64,000 nt of DNA, taken from the NCBI RefSeq assembly GCF_946902045.1, contig NZ_OX336253.1, positions 248,001 through 312,000 of the forward strand. Direction: 5' to 3'. Shown piece after piece: positions 25,547 through 33,884 of the stretch. The notes below the pieces were generated by a model. It was not told the DNA's origin. It did not search any database and worked only from the letters and a program-made list of their open reading frames with translations. The translations under genes and the position numbers were made by a program. This DNA is from Neisseria sp. Marseille-Q5346. Lineage in GTDB: Bacteria > Pseudomonadota > Gammaproteobacteria > Burkholderiales > Neisseriaceae. The number at the start of each line of letters is the position of its first letter. Position 1 is the stretch's first letter.

Positions 25547-25918
25547 GTTTTTACGCCCAAGCGGTTCAGCGCGTCAATGGCAGGCTGGGAAACATGGTCG
25601 CCGCGTGCGGCGGATTTTTGATACCAGCGCACGGCTTGGGTCATGTCTTTTGCCGTGCCAATGCCGTTTTCGTAACAATAGCCCAGCCAGTATTGCCCCG
25701 TGATGTCGCCCGCTTCGGCTGCCTGCGTGAAGTAGGCGAAAGCGGTTTGCGCATTTTGGGCGACGCCTTCGCCGTTCAGATACATCAGACCCAGATAACG
25801 CGGCGCTTTCATATGCCCCGCCGTCCAGCAGGGCTTTTGCCTGTTCGTTTTGATGCGGAACGGCGGAGCATGCGGCGAGAAGGGCGGAGATGGTAAGCGC
25901 CGATAGTTTGGATTTCAT
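25540..25918 (-). pseudogene. Sel1-repeat lipoprotein, frameshifted
   Basis: The N-terminus MKSKLSALTISALLAACSAV is a lipoprotein signal (lipobox LAAC, Cys17). After ALLDGG the frame breaks near 25815. The remainder, in another frame, contains Sel1 repeats (ARYLGLMYLNGEGVAQN-type unit, then YWLGYCYENGIGTAKDMTQA) and ends RLGVKTN at 25540. One indel therefore inactivates a small Sel1/TPR-like lipoprotein. Confidence 0.7.
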
Positions 25919-25986
25919 GGGCGTTGCTTTAAGAGTGGGGAAAGGATAGTTTAGGAATATCATGCGGTTACAGCAAGCGACAAGTG

Positions 25987-26014
25987 CAGGCTGCTTTTAT
26001 GCTTTTAAGCAGCC
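25987..26014 (-). terminator. Terminator overlapping the lysR stop
   Basis: AGGCTGCTT (25988-25996) and AAGCAGCCT (26006-26014) pair; the distal arm includes the final codons of the LysR gene. The sequence is related to the AGCAGCCTGCACTT terminators at 27630 and 28880. Confidence 0.55.
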
Positions 26015-26883
26015 TTCATTTTGCTGCGCAAAAACGCAATAAAACATTTTGTTTTTGCCGGCAACAGCCGCGTGGCAGTTAGGGCATAAATGGGGATGCT
26101 CTGTCCTTTCCAGTCAGGCAGTATATGTTTCAGACGACCTGAGGCTTCGTATTGTGCTGCCATTTTTGCCGATATAAAGGCAACCCCCAAGCCATGCGCA
26201 GCCATGCGCGCCAGCATGCCTATGCTGTTTACGGCATAGGGCGATTGCGCGGTGATGAGTACGGTTTCTCCTGCCGTGTTTAGCAAGGTCCAATTTGAGG
26301 TCGTCTGAAAACGTAGGCAGTCGGCAGCGGGTAAATCCTGCGGGGTTTGCGGCTCGCCGTGTTTGGCCAGATAGCTTGGAGAGGCATAGAGATAACGTTC
26401 ATCATGCATCAGCACTGTGGAAATATACCCTGAATCGGGCTGTTCTCCCGCGCGAATGACCAAATCGAACGGCTCACCAATCAAATTGACTTTACGTGGC
26501 GTAACATCCATTTCCAGCTTGATTTCAGGGTATTGTGCGGCAAAATCAGGGAGTAGGGGTGCAAGAAATTCATAAGAAAAATCAACGGGGAGCGACACAC
26601 GCAGCACGCCGTACGGACGCACCAGCATCCCGCTTAGCTCGTCATGAATCCGTCGCGCTTCCTCCATAATAGGCTTGACCCGCTCGAAATAACGCCTACC
26701 GGCTTCGGTCAGCTCAACCCGCCGGGTCGTGCGGTTCAAAAGCTGTAAACCCAGCTGCTTTTCCAATTCGCCGACTCTGCGTGATAACGTTGATTGCGGC
26801 ATCCCCAGTTTCGCGGCTGCTTTGCTAAATCCCTTGGCTTCCGCCACTTCGGCAAATAACGCCATTTCGTTTAAATAATCCAT
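26005..26883 (-). CDS. LysR-family transcriptional regulator
   Basis: This 292-residue regulator has an N-terminal winged helix-turn-helix (MALFAEVAEAKGFSKAAAKL, QSTLSRRVGELEKQLG; residues 5-60) and a C-terminal effector-binding domain (residues about 90-290). It is divergent from the isochorismatase-family gene, with 144 bp between them containing a palindromic TATCCAAAAATGGATA element that is repeated before the next gene. It probably controls both, responding to a small, perhaps electrophilic, molecule. The closest general group is the PA0477/DsdC-unlike LysR proteins that sit beside reductases; the inducer is not deducible. Confidence 0.85.
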   Translation of the reverse strand: MDYLNEMALFAEVAEAKGFSKAAAKLGMPQSTLSRRVGELEKQLGLQLLNRTTRRVELTEAGRRYFERVKPIMEEARRIHDELSGMLVRPYGVLRVSLPVDFSYEFLAPLLPDFAAQYPEIKLEMDVTPRKVNLIGEPFDLVIRAGEQPDSGYISTVLMHDERYLYASPSYLAKHGEPQTPQDLPAADCLRFQTTSNWTLLNTAGETVLITAQSPYAVNSIGMLARMAAHGLGVAFISAKMAAQYEASGRLKHILPDWKGQSIPIYALTATRLLPAKTKCFIAFLRSKMKAA

Positions 26884-26904
26884 TGATAGTTGTCCATTGC
26901 TGAT

Positions 26905-27000
26905 TTCAGGTAGCTTATTATATCCAAAAATGGATAAGTATTATCTATAAAACCATATTGTTCTGAAAAACAATCTTCTCTAAAATACGTTTTATTAAAT
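26905..27000 (+). promoter_or_regulatory. Duplicated promoter/operator, copy 1
   Basis: About 92 bp here match 27674-27768 with few differences. Both contain the palindrome TATCCAAAAATGGATA (26921-26936 here), TATCTATAAAACCATAT, CAATCTTCTCTA and AATACGTTT, then a gene start. The palindrome fits the T-N11-A form of LysR sites and probably binds the divergent regulator. Confidence 0.65.
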
Positions 27001-27027
27001 CTCAACCACACTTTAAGGAGTGAAAAA

Positions 27028-27615
27028 ATGTATAAGCCCTTTAATTCCCAAGATTCTGTAATGCTTTTAGTCGACCACCAAGTTGGCACGATGAGTTGGG
27101 TCGGTTCAATTTCATTTGAAGAAATGAAACGCAATGCGTTGATGCTTGCTAAATCTGCGGCAATATTGGGAATTCCTACTGTTTTAACTTCCAGCATGGA
27201 AGAGCACGCCCAAGGCCCATTGTTGTCAGAACTAGAACAGATTTTGCCTAAAGAGTTTGCTAACCGTGTTAAACGTGCGGGTATTGTAAATGCAATGGCT
27301 GATGAAAATTTTGCCGCTGCTGTCAAAGCTGCAGCGGGTAATCGAAAACGTATCATCATCGCCGGGGTAACCAATGATGTCTGCACCGTATATCCGACAT
27401 TGACCCTTTTGGAAATGGGTTACGAAGTGCAAGTAGTTGCCGATGCGGGCGGCTCTCCAACCAAAATGGCCGATGAATCCTCACTGCGCCGCATGGATAA
27501 AGCGGGTGCAACCATTACCAGCACCAACCAGCTCATTGCCGAACTGGCACAGACCTGGGCTGATGAAAACGGACAAAAACTCTTACAGGTGATTGCCGAA
27601 GCTTTGCAAGCATAA
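27028..27615 (+). CDS. Isochorismatase-family hydrolase (YcaC type)
   Basis: The 195-residue cysteine hydrolase has the family Asp in VMLLVDHQVG (residue about 16), and the catalytic Cys in IIAGVTNDVCTVYPTLTLLE (about residue 118) preceded by the cis-peptide-type VT. Length and motif order match YcaC-like proteins, whose substrates are poorly known. AAGGAG lies 8 nt before the ATG. It is divergent from lysR and followed by its own terminator, so it is a monocistronic unit sharing a regulatory sequence with the downstream Old-Yellow-Enzyme gene. Confidence 0.85.
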   Translation: MYKPFNSQDSVMLLVDHQVGTMSWVGSISFEEMKRNALMLAKSAAILGIPTVLTSSMEEHAQGPLLSELEQILPKEFANRVKRAGIVNAMADENFAAAVKAAAGNRKRIIIAGVTNDVCTVYPTLTLLEMGYEVQVVADAGGSPTKMADESSLRRMDKAGATITSTNQLIAELAQTWADENGQKLLQVIAEALQA

Positions 27616-27629
27616 ATCGTAAATTGTGT

Positions 27630-27673
27630 AAAAGCAGCCTGCACTTTGAAAATTTGAAGTGCAGGCTGCTTTT
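27630..27673 (+). terminator. Terminator after the isochorismatase-family gene
   Basis: AAAAGCAGCCTGCACTT and AAGTGCAGGCTGCTTTT form a perfect 17-bp stem followed by Ts. It is unrelated to the DUS and nearly identical to the hairpin at 28880. Confidence 0.9.
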
Positions 27674-27768
27674 TTCAGGTAATCTTTTATATCCAAAAAT
27701 GGATAAGTGTTATCTATAAAACCATATTTATCTGAAAATCAATCTTCTCTACAATACGTTTCATCAAC
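27674..27768 (+). promoter_or_regulatory. Duplicated promoter/operator, copy 2
   Basis: Second copy of the regulatory block at 26905-27000, with the palindrome TATCCAAAAATGGATA at 27690-27705. It lies before the alkene-reductase gene, so both genes should respond to the same LysR regulator. Confidence 0.65.
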
Positions 27769-27793
27769 AACACAACAGAAAAGGACAAACATT

Positions 27794-28873
27794 ATGCAAC
27801 TCTTGACTTCCTACAAACTTGGCAGCATCGAATTGAAAAACCGTATGGTGATGGCCCCGATGACCCGTAGTCGCAGCTTTTCAAAAGGCTTGGCAACTGA
27901 TTTGATGGCTGAATATTACGCCCAACGCGCGTCCGCCGGACTGATTTTATCCGAAGCCATCAATATTTCCGCCGATGCGATCGGCAGCCCGTTCACCCCC
28001 GGCCTGTACACTGCCGAACAAGTAGAAAGCTGGAAAAAAGTAACCGATACGGTACACAAAAAAGGTGGCGTGATTTTCGCCCAACTCTGGCACACCGGCC
28101 GCGTCGCGCACTCGGTAGATAGAAACGGCGTGCTGCCTGTTGCGCCGTCTGCCGTCAAAATTGAAGGCATGCAGCATTTCACATCGCAGGGCGTAAAAGA
28201 TTATGAAACGCCGCGGGAAATGAGCATCGCCGACATCCGCCAAACCATTGCTGACTACGCACAAGCAGCTAAAAACGCTATTGCCGCAGGCTTTGACGGT
28301 GTGGAACTGCACGCGGCAAACGGCTACCTGCCACAGCAATTCCTGTCCGATTCCGCCAACTTGCGCACAGATGAATACGGCGGCAGCATCGAAAACAAAG
28401 CACGCTTCACCTTAGAAGTCATGCACGCACTGATCGACGCAGTGGGCGGTGACAAAGTCGGCATCAAAATCAGCCCGCTGCACCCCTACGCAGGCATCGC
28501 GTTTGACGATCCGACCGCAACTTATACCTATTTAATCAACGAATTAAATAAACTGAATTTTGCCTTTGTCGAGCTGATGAAGCGTGCTCCGACATTCCCG
28601 CTGCTGCCACATTATCCGGTAGACGACGAAATCGAACGCTTTGGCAAACTCGTTAAACAGACTTTAATCGCCGGAACGGCTTACACCCGCGATACGGGCG
28701 ACGCGGAACTGGAAAAAGGTATTGCCGACCTGATTGCCTATGGCGCAGCGTTTTTGGCCAACCCCGACCTGCCTCGCCGCTTCGAGCTGGGCGCAGAGCT
28801 GAACACGCCAGATCGCGCCACCATGTTCGGCGGCGGGGAACATGGCTATATTGATTATCCGTTTTTGAAATAG
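27794..28873 (+). CDS. Old Yellow Enzyme family alkene reductase
   Basis: From the ATG at 27794 (AAGGA 10 nt upstream; the longer frame from 27707 runs through the promoter repeat) this is a 359-residue FMN TIM-barrel ene-reductase of the NemA type. Motifs: LKNRMVMAPMTRSR near residue 20, IFAQLWHTGR near 100, AGFDGVELHAANGYLPQQFL near 175-190 (active-site His/Asn region) and FLANPDLPRR near 330. It should reduce activated alkenes, nitro compounds or similar electrophiles with NAD(P)H. The LysR-regulated neighbour suggests a detoxification unit. Confidence 0.9.
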   Translation: MQLLTSYKLGSIELKNRMVMAPMTRSRSFSKGLATDLMAEYYAQRASAGLILSEAINISADAIGSPFTPGLYTAEQVESWKKVTDTVHKKGGVIFAQLWHTGRVAHSVDRNGVLPVAPSAVKIEGMQHFTSQGVKDYETPREMSIADIRQTIADYAQAAKNAIAAGFDGVELHAANGYLPQQFLSDSANLRTDEYGGSIENKARFTLEVMHALIDAVGGDKVGIKISPLHPYAGIAFDDPTATYTYLINELNKLNFAFVELMKRAPTFPLLPHYPVDDEIERFGKLVKQTLIAGTAYTRDTGDAELEKGIADLIAYGAAFLANPDLPRRFELGAELNTPDRATMFGGGEHGYIDYPFLK

Positions 28874-28879
28874 GCAAAT

Positions 28880-28925
28880 AAAAGCAGCCTGCACTTCAAA
28901 TTTACAAAGTGCAGGCTGCTTTTTT
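28880..28925 (+). terminator. Terminator after the alkene reductase
   Basis: AAAGCAGCCTGCACTT and AAGTGCAGGCTGCTTTTTT form a long stem with a T tract, a near copy of the one at 27630. Confidence 0.9.
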
Positions 28926-29035
28926 CAGGTAGCCTTTTAGCTTCGCAGAAACTCGGCTTCCTTTGGAAACTTCGTTTTAACTTCGTTGAAGCTGCGCTTT
29001 TAGACGACCTGAAAAGCGGCTACCCGTTTCATCGG

Positions 29036-29280
29036 TCATGATTCCGTTGTCCAAACGCGTTCGAATTCTTCGGCGAAACCGTGTTGCGCGGCGTAGGTTT
29101 GCAGTTGTTGCAGCCAAGTCTTCGGGGCGATGTCGGCGGCGGCGCGGGTGGTGTGCAGCAGGTAGGGGCGTATATCGAAAGCTTGGACGATGTGCTGGCT
29201 GACGGTGTTTAAGGCTTAGGGATTGTGGTCAGATTGCCGCTGTATTGTTCCAGCGCGGCGTTGAGCGATTGGTAGTGCAT
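29036..29280 (-). pseudogene. Short hypothetical gene, frameshifted
   Basis: MHYQSLNAALEQYSGNLTTI is read from 29280; the frame then breaks near 29215. The continuation in another frame reads SQHIVQAFDIRPYLLHTTRA and KTWLQQLQTYAAQHGFAEEF and ends WTTES at 29036. A single indel explains the break. Family not recognised. Confidence 0.5.
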
Positions 29281-29301
29281 GGAGCATCATTTGAAAGGCG
29301 T

Positions 29302-29749
29302 TCAGCGATAACTGATGACGATCATCGTACTGCCGTCTTTATTATAGTAATACGCACCCGCATTGCCCCATGCAAATCGACGGCATTTGCCTGCTGCCGA
29401 TGTTTCAATGGCGCAAGGGGAAACGCCCAGCTGCTTATCCAACCATCGATCAAATTGTTTTCTGCGTTGTAATTCGCGCTCCTCCGACCATGCTGCCCAG
29501 CTTGTTGTCTTCGCCTATCGGGCAGAAGAATATGGATAAGCGCTCCAGCCGCTGCTGCCCGAACTGGGCGGTAAGGGTGTATTGTTCGGACTGTTTGGTA
29601 AATGACAAACCGAAAAATGTTATTCCCGCTTGCAGATGATTCGGGCTGGATTTTGGGAAGCATGCAATCCAGTCATCAAGCGTGGTGTGTGCAGTGATGG
29701 CCTTGCCGTCCGGCAGGATGATGCTGCCGTTTTCAGGGTTTATCTTCAT
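29302..29749 (-). pseudogene. Hypothetical cytoplasmic protein gene, frameshifted
   Basis: The first part (MKINPENGSIILPDGKAITA to GEDNKLGSMVGG) is open from 29749. Near 29490 the frame shifts, and the rest continues as WSEERELQRRKQFDRWLDKQ through FAWGNAGAYYYNKDGSTMIV to a stop at 29302. Together they would form about 150 residues. No known domain is recognised, and the intact form may be an immunity-type or accessory protein. Confidence 0.55.
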
Positions 29750-29840
29750 CGGTTTGAATTTCCAAATATAGTTTTCAGACGACCTGAAACCGTATTCATA
29801 CCCATGTCCGTTTTATCACACCTTTAAGCCGCACGATTGC

Positions 29841-30115
29841 TCATTTTAGCAACAACCGTCCCTGTCTCGCCAAATTCAAAGTAGCCAGTAACAGAAACAT
29901 AACCAAGCCGGAGCCTTCGGTGGCAAGGAAATAGCCTAAAAAAAGTAAATGCTGTTCGGCAATAAAATGGAAACCGCAGCCCGTCTTGCATTTGCTGAAA
30001 TTCAAGCCCCGAAAATTAAAGTGGCGGTACTGGCAATTAATGAGAGTGCGCGGTACAAAATCAGCTCGAACAGCGGTAAATCGATTTCGTGCTGGTTACA
30101 AAAGAAGAATGATGA
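29841..30115 (-). pseudogene. Small membrane protein remnant
   Basis: Two minus-strand frames give hydrophobic pieces: EIDLPLFELILYRALSLIAS followed by a stop, then in another frame CGFHFIAEQHLLFLGYFLAT and GSGLVMFLLLATLNLARQGR to a stop at 29841. At least one frameshift is needed and no start is visible. It belongs to a run of three decayed genes at 29.0-30.1 kb. Confidence 0.4.
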
Positions 30116-30240
30116 ATGCTAATGATAGGTATGATAAATTTCCCTTTATGGTCTGTAAATAGCGTGTAAGTGAATGCACTTTTAAAAGATGCAGTAAAAA
30201 GGCATAATTTAAGCTCTCATATTTGTTTTAGGAGCAAAAG

Positions 30241-30819
30241 ATGAATATTTTATTATTGGATGGCGGTAAAAATTTTGGCCATTCACATGGCGAGTTGAAC
30301 CACACACTTCATAAAAAAGCGAAAGAAGTTTTGACCGCACTTGGACACAATGTAAAAGAAACCATGATTGATGCTGACTATGATGTTGAAGCAGAAATCG
30401 AAAAATTCTTATGGATGGATGCCGTGATTTGGCAGATGCCAGGCTGGTGGATGCACGAGCCTTGGACAGTGAAAAAATACATAGACGAAGTATTAACCGC
30501 TGGACACGGCAAGCTTTACCATAGTGATGGCCGCCATCGTGTCAATCCAACCGAAGGCTACGGCACAGGTGGTTTGTTGCAAGGCAAAAAACACATGCTC
30601 TCGCTTACTTGGAATGCCCCGATTGAAGCCTTTACTCGCGAAGGCGACTTCTTCGAAGGTAAAGGTGCGGATGCGGTGTATATGCACTTCCACAAACTTA
30701 ATGAGTTCATCGGTTTGACCCGTCTGCCGACATTCTTATGTAACGATGTGATTAAAAATCCACAAGTAGAACAATACTTATCCGATTACCAAGCACATTT
30801 GGAAAAAGTGTTCGGCTAA
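30241..30819 (+). CDS. mdaB: NAD(P)H:quinone oxidoreductase MdaB
   Basis: The 192-residue flavodoxin-fold enzyme starts MNILLLDGGKNFGHSHGELN and carries WQMPGWWMHEPWTVKKYIDE (residues about 64-83) and the LSLTWNAPIEAF segment, all typical of MdaB. It is a soluble FAD enzyme that reduces quinones by two electrons and protects against oxidative stress. AGGAG lies 6 nt before the ATG. It is a single gene with its own terminator, set in DNA full of remnants. Confidence 0.9.
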   Translation: MNILLLDGGKNFGHSHGELNHTLHKKAKEVLTALGHNVKETMIDADYDVEAEIEKFLWMDAVIWQMPGWWMHEPWTVKKYIDEVLTAGHGKLYHSDGRHRVNPTEGYGTGGLLQGKKHMLSLTWNAPIEAFTREGDFFEGKGADAVYMHFHKLNEFIGLTRLPTFLCNDVIKNPQVEQYLSDYQAHLEKVFG

Positions 30820-30823
30820 TGGA

Positions 30824-30854
30824 AAAAAAGGTGGGTAAAAATGCCCACCTTTTT
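30824..30854. terminator. Terminator after mdaB
   Basis: AAAAAGGTGGG and CCCACCTTTTT form an 11-bp stem with A and T tracts, so it can work in both directions. It also ends the minus-strand histidine-phosphatase remnant. Confidence 0.9.
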
Positions 30855-31242
30855 AGCCATACGATACCACTAAAATATTGGCTCCCGATTGATGTACTTT
30901 AACGATATCGTAAAGGGCGGCCATTGCACGTACTGCTAATTGTTCAAAGGTTTTGCCACCATTGCTTAATGCTTTATAAGCTGCCGGGTCATTGGTTAAT
31001 TGTTTGAATTCGGTTAGCTTCCGCAGGTCAGAGATCTGCATACCTTCCCAACTTCCAAATGATTGCTCATTTAGTCCACAGTGCTGAAAAAGAGGGATGG
31101 GACGCTGGCCGATAATATGGCTAGTCGTATCAATGGCACGTTGTAAAATGCTGGAATAAGCAGCGGTAAATTCTACTTGTTGTAGCGCTATGCCGGTTTT
31201 CTGAGCTCCTGTAATTCCTTGAATGAAAAGAACAGGCTGCAC
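30853..31242 (-). pseudogene. Histidine phosphatase fragment
   Basis: An open frame of 129 codons matches the middle of a phosphoglycerate-mutase-like histidine phosphatase (AQKTGIALQQVEFTAAYSSI, LQRAIDTTSHII, GLNEQSFGSWEGM). The N-terminal RHG catalytic motif is missing, and the C-terminus stops at VVSYG, where the second catalytic His (normally VSHG) should be. Both catalytic histidine motifs are therefore lost, and a functional enzyme is unlikely. Confidence 0.7.
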
Positions 31243-31259
31243 TACAACCGTTTTGTTAT

Positions 31260-31480
31260 TACTACTAAAAGGATGCTGGATGAAATTGAAAGAACCGGGG
31301 ATTTAACAACAAGGGATTTATTGAGAAAAAGCTGGAGCATTTGATAAAAGGTCGTCTGAAAAACCTTTCAGACGGCCTTTTACTTTTGAATTTTGTAAGT
31401 GATTGTACTACTGAGCGAAACAGGAGTTAGTAGGCTAAAATGCTGCCATTATGAATTTAACATAATATAAATTATACGAA
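31260..31480 (+). repeat. Dispersed repeat, copy 3 (partial)
   Basis: It contains a 3' coding scrap (KRMLDEIERTGDLTTRDLLR then KSWSI and stop), a DUS hairpin (31347-31382), GTAAGTGATTGTA and AATTTAACATAATATAAATT. These match copy 1 at 8255-8430 in the same order and orientation. The part with TTTTTAGTATAAAATC is missing. The scrap suggests that the repeat derives from the 3' end and downstream region of a lost gene. Confidence 0.65.
31347..31382 (+). terminator. DUS hairpin within repeat copy 3
   Basis: AAAAGGTCGTCTGAA pairs with TTCAGACGGCCTTTT with one G-T pair, and is flanked by A and T tracts. Confidence 0.7.
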
Positions 31481-31513
31481 CTTATGTCAGTCGGTATGCT
31501 GTAATTTCTATAA

Positions 31514-31888
31514 TTATGGCCACAACCAAGCCCATGTGCTTCTGCCTTCGCCTTGCAGTAAAACTAAAGTTCTACAAGCTGAGGCTGTATTCATGCATTC
31601 GAGGCCGACTCCGTAAGTTGATAAGGCTGCGGCAATTTTGGGATGCATGAATTGTTGTTTCGCTCCGGTACCGATAATGATGACTTCAGGACGGTTTTCT
31701 GCTGTCTCAATTGCTGATACAAAAATTTGTTCGTTTAATTCTCCGATGGTCGCTTGAGGAATGATGCTCACTTTGCCATCTTGCCAGCAAATGGGTTCTG
31801 AGTATGCTTGTTCACCGATTTGCAATATGCCTTGTGAGGATGAAAAAAATGATGTGGCTTCATCGATATGGTTTTCTGTGATTTTCAT
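31514..31888 (-). CDS. Mth938-like domain protein (DUF498)
   Basis: The 124-residue protein shows the Mth938/NDUFAF3-like pattern: CWQDGKVSIIPQATIGELNE, then PEVIIIGTGAKQQFMHPKIA and GVGLECMNTASACRTLVLL. Bacterial members are small cytoplasmic proteins of unknown function with a substrate-like pocket. The start at 31888 has GGAATTGCC before it. It is divergent from hom with 206 bp between them, holding one DUS. Confidence 0.8.
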   Translation of the reverse strand: MKITENHIDEATSFFSSSQGILQIGEQAYSEPICWQDGKVSIIPQATIGELNEQIFVSAIETAENRPEVIIIGTGAKQQFMHPKIAAALSTYGVGLECMNTASACRTLVLLQGEGRSTWAWLWP

Positions 31889-32094
31889 GGCAATTCCTGT
31901 TTTTATGGTAGAACGATTTTTCAGACGGCCTTGGGAAACTTACAAAAAAAGGTGCAAAATCAAGCAATATCAGGTAGGATTCAACGTTTGACCTTGTGCA
32001 TTGATGCTTTGCTCTGAATTTACGATTGCAAGCGATTATAACAAGCCTTGGTTTTTCGTGATTATTTTAAAGTATCGGCTCAAAAGGAGACACA

Positions 32095-33402
32095 ATGAAG
32101 CCAGTAAATATCGGTCTTTTAGGTTTGGGTACAGTCGGTGGCGGTACAGCCACTGTATTGCAGGACAACGCTGCGGAAATCAGCCGCCGCTTGGGACGTG
32201 AAGTCCGTATTTCTGCTGTTTGTGATTTGAGCGAAGAAAAAGCCAAACAAATTTGCCCAAATGCTGCTTTTATCAAAGATCCGTTTGAGCTGGTTCAACA
32301 TCAAGATGTTGATGTTGTTGTTGAATTGTTTGGCGGCACCGGTATTGCCAAAGATGCGGTATTAAAAGCGATTGAAAACGGCAAACACATTGTTACTGCC
32401 AATAAAAAACTGCTGGCTGAATACGGCAATGAAATTTTCCCTTTGGCTGAAGAAAAAAATGTCATGGTGCAGTTTGAAGCTGCTGTTGCCGGCGGTATCC
32501 CTATTATCAAGGCTTTGCGTGAAGGCTTGGCTGCAAACCAAATCCGTAGCATCGCCGGCATTATTAATGGTACTAGCAACTTCATTCTTACTGAAATGCG
32601 TGAAAAAGGCAGTGCGTTTGCAGACGTATTGAAAGAAGCTCAGGCTTTGGGCTATGCCGAAGCTGACCCTACTTTTGATATCGAAGGTCATGATGCCGGC
32701 CATAAAATTACCATTATGAGCGCATTGGCATTCGGTACGCCGATGAACTTTTCTGCCTGCTATTTGGAAGGTATCAGCAAACTTGACAGCCGCGATATCA
32801 AATACGCTGAAGAACTTGGCTACCGCATCAAATTGTTGGGTATTACCCGCAAAACCGACAAAGGCATCGAGTTGCGTGTACACCCTACTCTGATTCCTGA
32901 AAGCCGTCTGCTGGCTAACGTTAACGGCGTGATGAATGCTGTTCGTGTCAATGCTGATATGGTTGGTGAAACCTTGTATTATGGTGCAGGTGCCGGTGCA
33001 TTGCCGACTGCTTCTGCCGTGGTTGCCGACATCATTGATATTGCCCGACTGATTGAAGCGGAAACTGACCATCGTGTCCCTCACTTGGCATTCCAACCTT
33101 CACAAGTTCAAGCGCAAAATATTCTGCCTATGGATGAAATTACCAGCAGCTACTATCTGCGCGTTCAAGCAACTGATGAACCGGGCACTTTGGGTCAAAT
33201 TGCCGCCCTCTTGGCCAAAGAAAATGTTTCTATTGAGGCTCTGATTCAAAAAGGCGTGATTAATCAAAGCACTGCTGAAATCGTGATTCTGACTCACACC
33301 ACAGTGGAACACAATGTTAAACGCGCTATCGCAGCGATTGAAGCTCTGAGCTGCGTGGATGCTCCGATCACCATGATCCGCATGGAAAGCCTGCATGACT
33401 GA
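32095..33402 (+). CDS. hom: Homoserine dehydrogenase
   Basis: The 435-residue enzyme reduces aspartate semialdehyde to homoserine in threonine and methionine synthesis. It has an N-terminal NAD(P)-binding motif GLLGLGTVGGGTA (residues 6-18), a catalytic region with GIINGTSNFILTEM and EADPTFDIEGHDAGHK (about 165-205), and a C-terminal ACT domain (DEPGTLGQIAALLAKENVSI, residues about 360-430) for feedback control. AGGAG lies 7 nt before the ATG. It overlaps the next gene by 8 bp. Confidence 0.95.
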   Translation: MKPVNIGLLGLGTVGGGTATVLQDNAAEISRRLGREVRISAVCDLSEEKAKQICPNAAFIKDPFELVQHQDVDVVVELFGGTGIAKDAVLKAIENGKHIVTANKKLLAEYGNEIFPLAEEKNVMVQFEAAVAGGIPIIKALREGLAANQIRSIAGIINGTSNFILTEMREKGSAFADVLKEAQALGYAEADPTFDIEGHDAGHKITIMSALAFGTPMNFSACYLEGISKLDSRDIKYAEELGYRIKLLGITRKTDKGIELRVHPTLIPESRLLANVNGVMNAVRVNADMVGETLYYGAGAGALPTASAVVADIIDIARLIEAETDHRVPHLAFQPSQVQAQNILPMDEITSSYYLRVQATDEPGTLGQIAALLAKENVSIEALIQKGVINQSTAEIVILTHTTVEHNVKRAIAAIEALSCVDAPITMIRMESLHD

Positions 33403-33829
33403 GCAACAAACGGAAAGGCCGTCTGAAGAGCAACTGGTAGCCAGAAAAAAAGCCAAGGCAAAAATCCGCACCATCCGCATTTGGGCATGGATTATTTTGT
33501 CTTTGCTGGCGCTGACTGCCCTGCTCTCACAATGCGCCATGAACAAGCCGCAGATGAAACAAAATGTGGTGGAATCTTGCGTGAAAAACATTCCTTTTGC
33601 TGAAAAATGGCAAGCTGATTTGAAGGCAAAAGGTTTGGATGCTCAAAACGAGAAATTAGCTCAAGACTATTGTGTCTGCATGTGGGATCAGCCTTTAAGC
33701 AAACTCTCTGACGAGCAAATCCGAAACTTCGGCAAAATCAGCCCTGAGGAGCAACTCAAACTCTTGGGGGGCGCGGAATCTTTTGAAGCACGCGATCAGC
33801 AATGCGTAGCTGATTTAAAGGCTGAGTGA
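33395..33829 (+). CDS. Hypothetical membrane-anchored protein
   Basis: The 144-residue protein overlaps the end of hom and is probably co-transcribed with it. A DUS lies in its first codons (giving the residues RPSEEQ). One transmembrane helix (IWAWIILSLLALTALLSQ, residues about 29-46) precedes a periplasmic domain with three cysteines (ESCVKN, DYCVCMWDQPLS) and QQCVADLKAE at the end. The spacing suggests disulfides. Function not recognised. Confidence 0.7.
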   Translation: MTEQQTERPSEEQLVARKKAKAKIRTIRIWAWIILSLLALTALLSQCAMNKPQMKQNVVESCVKNIPFAEKWQADLKAKGLDAQNEKLAQDYCVCMWDQPLSKLSDEQIRNFGKISPEEQLKLLGGAESFEARDQQCVADLKAE

Positions 33830-33856
33830 ACCAATATCGGTTTAAGCCAAAGCTAC

Positions 33857-33884
33857 AAGGCCGTCTGAACAACAGACGGCCTTT
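33857..33884 (+). terminator. DUS terminator after the hom unit
   Basis: AAGGCCGTCTGAAC and AACAGACGGCCTTT pair around a very short loop, followed by Ts. Confidence 0.85.
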
